Shown: positions 1 through 5,292 of the stretch, one piece after another | Layout of the letters: each line of letters starts with the position of its first letter | Position numbering within the stretch: the stretch's first letter is position 1 | Assembly (NCBI GenBank): GCA_934668605.1 | Contig: CAKUNY010000124.1 | Location: forward strand, 1 to 6,206 | Source: an uncultured Oscillospiraceae bacterium | GTDB lineage: Bacteria > Bacillota > Clostridia > Oscillospirales > Oscillospiraceae | DNA length: 6,206 nucleotides | Direction of reading: 5' to 3' | Position numbers and translations under genes: made by a program | Notes under the pieces: generated by a model | The model's input: the letters and a program-made list of their open reading frames with translations, nothing else | Databases searched by the model: none | What the model was told of the DNA's origin: nothing

Positions 1-1095
1 GACGCGGGAAAGCGCCTGCATACGGCAAGAAGCCGGAACGATCAGGTCGCGCTCGATTTCCGGCTCTACCTCCGGGACGAAATTTCCGCCGTGCTGAAAA
101 ACCTGCTGCAATTGGAAGCGGTTCTCTGTAAAAAGGCGAAGGAGCATCAGAAGACCGTCATGCCCGGCTACACGCATTTGCAGCGGGCGCAGCCGATTAC
201 ATTTGCGCAGCACCTTCTTGCCTACGCGAGCATGTTCACGCGCGATATTACAAGGCTCGAGGACTGTCAAAAGCGTATGAACGAGTGTCCTCTGGGCTCC
301 GGCGCGCTGGCTGGAACGACGTATCCCATCGACCGCTTCCAGACCGCCTCGGCGCTCGGCTTTGACGCTCCGATGAAAAATTCTCTGGACGGCGTATCGG
401 ACCGGGACTACGCGCTGGAGTTTTTGTCGGCCGCGTCCATTCTCATGATGCACTTAAGCCGGTTCAGCGAGGAGATTATCGCCTGGTGCAGCTGGGAGTT
501 TAAATTCGTTGAGCTCGACGACGCGTACGCCACGGGCTCGTCCATCATGCCGCAGAAGAAAAACCCGGATGTGGCGGAGCTCGTCCGGGGCAAGACCGGC
601 AGAGTTTACGGCGACCTTATGAGCCTGCTTACGGTCATGAAGAGCCTGCCGCTCGCTTACAACAAGGACATGCAGGAGGACAAGGAGCCGGTTTTCGATA
701 CGCTCGATACGCTCCATCAGTGCATCCCCGTCTTTACCGCGATGGTAGACACGATGACGGTTCTCCCGCAGAACATGCGCGCAGCGGCAAGCCGCGGCTT
801 TTTGAACGCGACGGACTGCGCTGATTACTTGACGAAAAAGGGCATGCCCTTCCGGGACGCTTATAAAATTTCCGGAAAGCTTGTCTATCTTTGCACCGAG
901 AAAAATTGTACGCTTGAGGATCTTTCTCTGACGGAGCTCAAAGCGCTCAGCCCCCTCTTCGCGCCCGACGTCTATGAGGCCATCAGCCTGGACACCTGCG
1001 TTTCGCAGCGCAAGAGCTACGGCGGCCCCGCCGTCGAGCAGACCGCCATGCAGATCGCCGCCATCGAAAATTTTATTGCGGCACACACAAAATAA
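1..1095 (+). CDS. argH: Argininosuccinate lyase, 5'-truncated by window edge
   Basis: This enzyme cleaves argininosuccinate to arginine and fumarate in the cytoplasm, the last step of arginine biosynthesis. The frame is open from base 1, so the visible 364 codons lack roughly the first 95-100 residues of a usual ~460-residue ArgH. The first visible residues ([13 protein letters not shown]) are the conserved substrate-binding segment, so a start at the internal GTG at 91 is not credible. The [11 protein letters not shown] segment carries the conserved histidine (codon 175-177). The fumarase/aspartase superfamily signature [11 protein letters not shown], with its mobile catalytic-serine loop, begins at base 535. 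The C-terminal SYGGPA segment is also typical. The frame is intact to TAA, with no sign of decay. A hairpin terminator follows 5 nt after the stop, so argH ends its transcription unit. argG would be expected upstream but lies outside the window. Assignment is near certain within the superfamily. Confidence 0.97.
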   Translation, partial: DAGKRLHTARSRNDQVALDFRLYLRDEISAVLKNLLQLEAVLCKKAKEHQKTVMPGYTHLQRAQPITFAQHLLAYASMFTRDITRLEDCQKRMNECPLGSGALAGTTYPIDRFQTASALGFDAPMKNSLDGVSDRDYALEFLSAASILMMHLSRFSEEIIAWCSWEFKFVELDDAYATGSSIMPQKKNPDVAELVRGKTGRVYGDLMSLLTVMKSLPLAYNKDMQEDKEPVFDTLDTLHQCIPVFTAMVDTMTVLPQNMRAAASRGFLNATDCADYLTKKGMPFRDAYKISGKLVYLCTEKNCTLEDLSLTELKALSPLFAPDVYEAISLDTCVSQRKSYGGPAVEQTAMQIAAIENFIAAHTK

Positions 1096-1099
1096 ACAC

Positions 1100-1128
1100 A
1101 GCCCGCCGGCAGTTTGCCGGCGGGCTTT
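1100..1128 (+). terminator. Rho-independent terminator of argH
   Basis: A perfect 10-bp GC-rich stem (GCCCGCCGGC at 1101-1110 with GCCGGCGGGC at 1116-1125) encloses the loop AGTTT, and an extra A-T pair lies at 1100/1126. Only a short, weak U-tract (TTTCA) follows. It starts 5 nt after the argH stop codon, which is the expected place. The opposite strand offers the A/T-rich AAATAAACACA side, so weak bidirectional function is possible. Confidence 0.8.
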
Positions 1129-1167
1129 CATGTGTCAAAAGCATCGCAGAGCTTCGCCCCGCAGGGC

Positions 1168-1208
1168 AGAAAACGAGCCGGGAGGCAGCGCTGCTTCCCG
1201 GCTCGTTT
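1168..1208 (-). terminator. Terminator of the SH3b protein gene, near-perfect palindrome
   Basis: Bases 1171-1183 (AAACGAGCCGGGA) pair perfectly with 1196-1208. The interior continues pairing through a G-U and four more pairs to a tiny loop, so 38 nt form almost one uninterrupted hairpin. Read on the minus strand it begins 5 nt after the TGA of the SH3b gene and ends in a run of T (TTTT, then CTGCC). The plus-strand side also ends in TTT, so it can probably stop transcription in both directions between these convergent genes. Confidence 0.8.
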
Positions 1209-1213
1209 GTGTG

Positions 1214-2500
1214 TCAATCGGCCGCCTTGAGATACTGGGCGGACATGTAGGCGAACTTGTCGTTGTAGACGATCTGATACCAGCCGTTTTCCGTTTCGCC
1301 GCAGACGGCGACGGCGCTGCTTTCGAGCATCGTCATCAGCGCGTTTCCGTTGGTCGACGGCAGCGGGCGGACGTTTACGTCATTCGTCGTGACCATGCAC
1401 GTCCCAAGCGGGCTGACGGTTCCGGCGTCCTCCGGCCATGCGCTTTCGTCGCTCGTAACCTTCATCACGCCGTTCGAGGCGAGGATGGCTGCGACGGTGC
1501 AGGCCTGCTTGGTGGTAAGGCGCGCAGTCTGATCGCCGTTCTGGACGGAGGCAGACCACGTGTCGTCCTTCCACGTGAGCTCGAGCATATAATCCGCGCC
1601 GTTGAGGCTCGCTTTATAGGGGTACTCGGATGCGGTTGTGCCGGTCTTGTAGTTTGCGTCGATCAGGATCCTGCTGAGCGTGAGCGCGTCGGCTTCCGGA
1701 AGGTCGGCGGGCGTTTCATCGCTCGATGCGTCGGTGCTGCTGAGCTGGACGCGGCTCGAGGGCTCGGGCTCTTCGGGAATGGTGCTCTTGAGCGTGAACC
1801 ACGAGGACTCGTCATTCTCCTCAAAGCTGAACTCAACTTCGCGGTTTGTTGCCTTATCAGTCAGAATGAAGCCCGTTTCGAGGGTGATCATATTGTAAAG
1901 GCCGGAATTGGCGTAGAACTCCTTGAACTGCTCGAGCATCGTCTGCTCGGCGCTCTTTGTGCCGCAGGCATAGGCCGTGTCGACAGAGAGCTTGCTTCCC
2001 ATGTTGTCGCGCAGATAGCTGTCGGAGATCAGGTGCAGCGGCAGCAGAAGATCGAGCGTTCCGTCCGGCAGCTCGACCTCGCGGTGGTTGCCCATGAAGA
2101 TATACCACTTGGAGATGTGCGCCGGGTCTTTCTGATACAGGCACCAGCTCTCTAAGCCGGAGCCGGTGTCCCGCGTGAAGAGATAGGCCGAGCCGTAGGC
2201 ATTGTCGTAGCTTGTGGCCGTGACGTTTTCGTTGTTTTTCGTGATGAGCTTTGCCATTTTGGCGAGCTTCGTCCCTGTTTCAAACTGATACCCGCCGTAG
2301 GAGACATAGTCGCCGCTGTTGAGTGTGGCATTGACGGGGAGCGTCAGCTCCGAGCCGGTGGAAAAGGCCTGCGCGGTGATGCCGGTACCCTGATTTTTCT
2401 TCGAGCAGCTGGAAATGATGACGATCAGCACAATGGCAAGCACGACCACCGCGCCGAGCAGAACCAGCATTCTCTGCCGCTGGCGTCTTCTTCTTTTCAT
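1214..2500 (-). CDS. Membrane-anchored or lipoprotein with C-terminal bacterial SH3 domain
   Basis: This is a 428-residue extracytoplasmic protein of unknown function. Residues 1-10 are strongly basic (MKRRRRQRQR) and residues 11-29 form one hydrophobic helix. ISSC at 29-32 fits a lipobox, so Cys32 may be lipidated; otherwise the helix is an N-terminal anchor. Residues 45-240 are an unrecognised, beta-rich-looking body with many aromatics. Residues 241-272 form a Pro/Glu/Ser/Thr linker. Residues 273-345 may be a second small domain (YMLELTWKDDTWSASV). Residues 368-426 are a typical SH3b domain (NDVNVRPLPST, then NGWYQIVYNDKFAYMSAQYL), often involved in cell-wall binding. The start is the ATG at 2500, preceded by GGAGG 7 nt upstream. 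A longer in-frame start at 2578 is excluded because it lies inside the promoter spacer. The gene has its own promoter and terminator, so it is apparently monocistronic. No catalytic motif is recognised. Confidence 0.88.
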   Translation of the reverse strand: MKRRRRQRQRMLVLLGAVVVLAIVLIVIISSCSKKNQGTGITAQAFSTGSELTLPVNATLNSGDYVSYGGYQFETGTKLAKMAKLITKNNENVTATSYDNAYGSAYLFTRDTGSGLESWCLYQKDPAHISKWYIFMGNHREVELPDGTLDLLLPLHLISDSYLRDNMGSKLSVDTAYACGTKSAEQTMLEQFKEFYANSGLYNMITLETGFILTDKATNREVEFSFEENDESSWFTLKSTIPEEPEPSSRVQLSSTDASSDETPADLPEADALTLSRILIDANYKTGTTASEYPYKASLNGADYMLELTWKDDTWSASVQNGDQTARLTTKQACTVAAILASNGVMKVTSDESAWPEDAGTVSPLGTCMVTTNDVNVRPLPSTNGNALMTMLESSAVAVCGETENGWYQIVYNDKFAYMSAQYLKAAD

Positions 2501-2505
2501 CGAGA

Positions 2506-2512
2506 TTCCTCC
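2506..2512 (-). promoter_or_regulatory. Ribosome binding site deciding the SH3b protein start
   Basis: On the minus strand GGAGGAA lies just ahead of the ATG at 2500, with 7 nt between GGAGG and the start codon. The other in-frame candidates upstream (ATG near 2550, GTG at 2578) have no such site. The one at 2578 also lies upstream of the predicted transcription start, which settles the choice. Confidence 0.85.
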
Positions 2513-2566
2513 ATTCGTACAAGTAAAATGGTCTGTCGGATATACTCCATGCATTTTATAATCTTG

Positions 2567-2595
2567 AGTATACCACACTTTTTCCCGCTTGGCAA
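2567..2595 (-). promoter_or_regulatory. Sigma-A promoter of the SH3b protein gene
   Basis: On the minus strand the -35 box TTGCCA (2590-2595) and the -10 box TATACT (2567-2572) are separated by exactly 17 nt. A TG dinucleotide one base before the -10 makes it an extended -10 promoter. Transcription should start near 2560, giving a 5' leader of about 60 nt. No riboswitch-like structure is evident in that leader. Confidence 0.8.
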
Positions 2596-2630
2596 ACCGA
2601 ATCCCGGAAAATTAAGAAATCCAAAGAAAA

Positions 2631-2647
2631 AACCGTTCGACACGGTT
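2631..2647. repeat. Inverted repeat between divergent promoters (AACCGT-5-ACGGTT)
   Basis: AACCGT (2631-2636) and ACGGTT (2642-2647) form a perfect 6-bp inverted repeat around TCGAC. It sits almost midway between the two divergent -35 boxes, 35 nt from one and 18 nt from the other. That is a plausible place for an operator acting on both genes. On the minus strand the second arm runs into six T residues, so it could instead be a weak intrinsic terminator. Both readings are inference; the repeat itself is plain in the sequence. Confidence 0.45.
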
Positions 2648-2665
2648 CGAGGATCGCCTTGCGTC

Positions 2666-2694
2666 TTGCGCGCGGGCACGCAAACTGATATGAT
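2666..2694 (+). promoter_or_regulatory. Sigma-A promoter of the HAD/acetyltransferase operon
   Basis: The -35 box TTGCGC (2666-2671) and the -10 box TATGAT (2689-2694) are 17 nt apart. TG at 2686-2687 gives an extended -10, which probably compensates for the imperfect -35. Transcription should start near 2701, leaving a leader of about 35 nt before the ATG at 2736. Confidence 0.72.
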
Positions 2695-2735
2695 AGGGAA
2701 AACATACATCTTACTTGTAAAACCGGAGGACGCGC

Positions 2736-3395
2736 ATGCGCTACAAATGTCTGGTGCTCGACCATGACGACACCGTGGTCAACAGCACCGCAACGATTCA
2801 TTACCCCTGCTTCTGCGAATTTCTCAAGGAGGTTCGCCCGCAGGCAAAGAAGTACACATTAGAAGACTATTTCCGCTGGAACTTTGACCCCGGCATCATT
2901 CCCTTTTTCATGGGCGAGGTCGGGCTTTCGGAGGAGGAGATGGACTACGAATACCGCTTCTGGCAAGGCTACGTCAAAACGCGCATTCCGCAGGCGTTTT
3001 CCGGCATGCGGGAGATCCTCGCGCGGCATAAGCAGCTTGGAGGCCTCATTGCCGTCGTGTCCCACTCGGTGAAGGATACCATCGAGCGGGACTACCGGGA
3101 AAACCGGCTTCCGGAGCCAGACGCCATCTTCGGCTGGGAGCTTCCGCCCGAGAAGCGAAAGCCCGAGCCCTGGGCGCTGTATCAGATCATGGAGCAGTTT
3201 TCGCTTCAAAAATCCGATCTTCTGATGCTCGACGATCTCAAGCCGGGCTACGACATGGCGCGCGCGGCGGGCGTGGATTTCGCGGCGGCGGGCTGGGCGT
3301 ATGACGTGCCGGAGATCGAGGGCTTCATGCGCAAAAATTGCGACTTCTACTTTAAGACCGTTCAGGACTTCGGACGCTTTTTGGAGGAGGACTGA
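2736..3395 (+). CDS. HAD-superfamily hydrolase (probable phosphatase)
   Basis: This is a 219-residue cytoplasmic hydrolase of the haloacid dehalogenase superfamily, probably a phosphatase acting on a small phosphorylated metabolite. Motif I is DHDDT at residues 9-13, with Asp9 as the expected nucleophile and Asp11 as the acid/base. Motif II is VVSHS with Ser109. Motif III is a lysine in PEKRKPEP (Lys140 or Lys142). Motif IV is LMLDDLKPG with Asp166/Asp167 for magnesium. Residues ~15-90 between motifs I and II form a helical C1-type cap, which sets specificity. Size and order match phosphoglycolate-phosphatase-like members, but the substrate cannot be inferred. The usual DxDGT reads DHDDT here, an Asp in place of Gly. 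The ATG is supported by GGAGGA 5 nt upstream. It is the first gene of a two-gene operon, with its stop 2 nt before the next start. Confidence 0.9.
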   Translation: MRYKCLVLDHDDTVVNSTATIHYPCFCEFLKEVRPQAKKYTLEDYFRWNFDPGIIPFFMGEVGLSEEEMDYEYRFWQGYVKTRIPQAFSGMREILARHKQLGGLIAVVSHSVKDTIERDYRENRLPEPDAIFGWELPPEKRKPEPWALYQIMEQFSLQKSDLLMLDDLKPGYDMARAAGVDFAAAGWAYDVPEIEGFMRKNCDFYFKTVQDFGRFLEED

Positions 3396-3397
3396 GC

Positions 3398-4021
3398 ATG
3401 CGCGAAATTGACCTGCAAGCCTGGCCGCGCCGGGAGGTATATGAGCTGTTTTCCGGCTGCGACTGGCCGTTTTATGAAGTTTCCTTCCCGCTGGACGTGA
3501 CGAAGCTTCGCGCGTACACGAAAAAAGAGGGGCTGTCGTTTTACTATACGCTCGCGTGGCTTCTGACGAAGGGCATGCAGCAGCAGGAGGCATTTTGCAT
3601 CCGCATCCGGGAAGGAAGGCTCTTCGTCATGGACGAGCTCATCCCGAGCTGTACCGATATGCGCCCCGGCGCGGAGGTCTTCCGGTTTATCACGCTTCCG
3701 ACAGGCGAAAGCCCCGCCGATTTCTGCCGCCGCGCAAGAGAACTCTTGGGGGCGCAGACCGGCCTTTTCGATGAGGCGCTCGAGGCGCGCGACGATCTTG
3801 TCTATTTTTCATGCCTGCCGTGGCTGCCGGTTTTGTCGCTCACTAACGAGCGCCGCGTCGACCCGGACGACTGCATCCCCCGCGTGGGCTGGGGAAAATA
3901 TCAGGAGCAAAATGGCCGCCTTATGCTTCCCATCTGCCTTGAGATCAACCACCGCACGGTCGACGGGCTTCATATCGGAAGGCTCTATGATGCCGTGCAG
4001 CGCAGGATCGACGCGCTGTAA
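3398..4021 (+). CDS. CatA-like (chloramphenicol acetyltransferase family) acyltransferase
   Basis: This 207-residue cytoplasmic protein has the chloramphenicol acetyltransferase fold along its whole length and would transfer an acetyl group from acetyl-CoA to a hydroxyl. The N-terminal WPRREVYELF...WPFYEVSFPLDVTKL block (residues 9-37) matches the family opening. PWLPVLSLTN (141-150) corresponds to the segment holding the active-site serine (Ser147 here). GKYQEQNGRLMLPICLEINHRTVDGLHIGRLYD (166-198) contains the catalytic signature. His185 and Asp189 keep the H-x3-D spacing of the catalytic His and structural Asp, but the preceding His of classical HHxxxDG is Asn184. It is slightly shorter at the C-terminus than resistance enzymes (about 215-220). 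These differences fit a chromosomal CatA-like O-acetyltransferase rather than proven drug resistance. Its SD lies inside the end of the HAD gene, so translation is probably coupled. A terminator follows. Confidence 0.88.
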   Translation: MREIDLQAWPRREVYELFSGCDWPFYEVSFPLDVTKLRAYTKKEGLSFYYTLAWLLTKGMQQQEAFCIRIREGRLFVMDELIPSCTDMRPGAEVFRFITLPTGESPADFCRRARELLGAQTGLFDEALEARDDLVYFSCLPWLPVLSLTNERRVDPDDCIPRVGWGKYQEQNGRLMLPICLEINHRTVDGLHIGRLYDAVQRRIDAL

Positions 4022-4077
4022 GCGTGCGGCGCGCCCGTTTGCGGCGCTCCTTCTGCGGCTTTTTTGACAGTCTAAAA

Positions 4078-4109
4078 ATGCGTCCCGGATTTCCGGGGCG
4101 CAATTTTTT
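4078..4109 (+). terminator. Rho-independent terminator of the HAD/acetyltransferase operon
   Basis: GCGTCCCGG (4080-4088) pairs with CCGGGGCGC (4093-4101) as a 9-bp stem with one G-U pair and an ATTT loop, and AA plus six T follow. The upstream run of A (4074-4078) makes it look usable from the other strand as well. It lies about 60 nt after the acetyltransferase stop and directly before the next promoter, so it insulates the two operons. Confidence 0.88.
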
Positions 4110-4120
4110 GCGCATGCCTC

Positions 4121-4148
4121 TTGACAAATGGACGCGTTGTGCTATTAT
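4121..4148 (+). promoter_or_regulatory. Near-consensus sigma-A promoter of psuK-psuG
   Basis: A perfect -35 TTGACA (4121-4126) is followed by the -10 TATTAT (4143-4148) at 16 nt. Reading the -10 as ATTATA one base later gives 17 nt. Transcription should start near 4155, leaving about 37 nt of leader. A promoter this strong usually implies a repressor or high constitutive expression. The direct repeat TGTGCT at 4138-4143 and 4154-4159 brackets the -10 and is a possible but unproven operator. Confidence 0.85.
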
Positions 4149-4191
4149 AAACATGTGCTTAGAAAATAAACTTTTGTCCGGTGGTGAAACA

Positions 4192-5292
4192 ATGACAGAA
4201 CGTGAAACTGAAATATTCCGTATCATCCAGCAGAACCCCGCCATCTCGCAGAACGAGCTGGCCGCGAAGCTGAATCTCGCCCGGAGCTCGGTAGCCGTCC
4301 ACATCGCAAATTTGCAGAAGAAGGGCTACATTCTCGGCAAGGGCTACATTGTAAATGAAAGCGCGTACGTGCTCGGCGTCGGCGCGGCGAACGTGGACAT
4401 CCACGGCCGGTCGAAAAAGTCCATCGTCATGCACGACTCGAACCCCGGCCACATGAACACCTCGGCCGGCGGCGTGACCAGAAACGTCTGCGAGAACCTT
4501 TCGCGCCTCGGCGTGAATGTCAAGCTCATTTCCGCTGTCGGAACGGACGTGTACGCCGACCAGATCCGCCGCGAGTGCCAGTCGGCGGGCATTGATATTT
4601 CGAATTTCTATGTCGCAGACGGACAGGCGTCGTCGACCTACATGTCCATGATCGACGCGGACGGCGATATGTTCGTGGCGCTGTCTGACATGACGGTTTT
4701 GCAGGGGCTTCCTCTGAGCTTTCTCAGCGGCAAGCAGAGCCTCATTCGCGGCGCGCGGCTCGTCACGTGCGACCCCAGTCTTTCGGAAGAGGCGATCTGC
4801 CGCCTGCTTGACATTTGCGAGGGCGGCCCCGACGTGTACGCAGACCCGGTATCTACCGCGTACGCAAGAAAGCTCGCTCCGTATGTCGGGCGGCTTCACA
4901 CCGTCAAGCCCAACCGGATGGAGCTTGAGATTCTGGCCGGGCAGGAGATCAAGGACGAATTGAGCCTTTATAACGCGTGCGAGGCGGTTCTGAATAAGGG
5001 ACTGCACCGCATCTTTGTCAGCCTCGGCACCGAAGGGTGCCTGTACATGGATCAGGAAGGCCACATGCTCCGCCGTAAGCTGAAGCCGTGTGATCACATG
5101 GTCAACGCCACCGGCGCGGGCGACGCATTTACCGCCGCCATGATCTATGCCACGCTTGAGGACATGCCCATTGAGTCCGTCATGGACTATGCGATGGCCG
5201 CCGGCATTGCTGCCATCGGCCACGAGAGAACCATCAACCCCCAGATGAGCATTTCGCTTCTGGAATCTATTTTGAAGGAGTACAAACAATGA
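4192..5292 (+). CDS. psuK: Pseudouridine kinase with N-terminal winged helix-turn-helix
   Basis: This 366-residue PfkB/ribokinase-family enzyme is predicted to phosphorylate pseudouridine to pseudouridine 5'-phosphate with ATP in the cytoplasm. Residues 4-54 form a winged helix-turn-helix (ISQNELAAKLNLARSSVAVHIANLQKKGYI), absent from E. coli PsuK. Residues 57-366 are the kinase: glycine-rich motif SAGGVTRNVCENLSRLG (91-107), the KPNRMELE segment (239-246) for the N-x2-E metal/phosphate motif, SLGTEG (277-282), and signature 2 NATGAGDAF (305-313) with catalytic base Asp311. The substrate is inferred mainly from the neighbour: psuG overlaps by 4 nt (ATGA). Other HTH-PfkB proteins act on other nucleosides or sugars, so the substrate is likely but not proven. 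The start is the ATG at 4192 with GGTGGTGA just upstream. The open frame back to 4024 runs through the terminator and promoter and is excluded. Confidence 0.9.
   Translation: MTERETEIFRIIQQNPAISQNELAAKLNLARSSVAVHIANLQKKGYILGKGYIVNESAYVLGVGAANVDIHGRSKKSIVMHDSNPGHMNTSAGGVTRNVCENLSRLGVNVKLISAVGTDVYADQIRRECQSAGIDISNFYVADGQASSTYMSMIDADGDMFVALSDMTVLQGLPLSFLSGKQSLIRGARLVTCDPSLSEEAICRLLDICEGGPDVYADPVSTAYARKLAPYVGRLHTVKPNRMELEILAGQEIKDELSLYNACEAVLNKGLHRIFVSLGTEGCLYMDQEGHMLRRKLKPCDHMVNATGAGDAFTAAMIYATLEDMPIESVMDYAMAAGIAAIGHERTINPQMSISLLESILKEYKQ

Noticed and set aside
454..1131. 225-codon open frame antisense to argH
   Set aside because: It covers conserved argH codons and starts in the argH terminator hairpin; the frame follows from composition only.
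974..2155. 393-codon open frame on the plus strand opposite the SH3b protein gene
   Set aside because: It overlaps the end of argH, both terminators and most of a well-supported minus-strand gene. Its Arg/Ala/Val/Gly-rich translation is typical of the complement of a GC-rich coding region, and it has no supported start.
2501..2578. N-terminal extension of the SH3b protein by 26 residues (GTG at 2578)
   Set aside because: The GTG lies between the -35 and -10 boxes of the predicted promoter, upstream of the transcription start. The ATG at 2500 has an ideal GGAGG and begins a proper basic-plus-hydrophobic signal region.
3398..4021. Calling the acetyltransferase a chloramphenicol resistance gene (cat)
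   Set aside because: The first His of HHxxxDG is replaced, the gene is embedded in a chromosomal operon, and no mobile element is near. Family membership is clear but drug resistance is not shown.
4026..4059. Three GCGGC repeats after the acetyltransferase stop, before a T-run
   Set aside because: They are direct repeats (starting at 4026, 4041 and 4055), not inverted, and do not form a good stem before TTTTTT. The convincing terminator is the hairpin at 4080-4101.
4024..4191. N-terminal extension of psuK by 56 residues
   Set aside because: The extension would translate a terminator hairpin and a consensus promoter, and it lacks a ribosome binding site. The ATG at 4192 starts exactly at the HTH domain.
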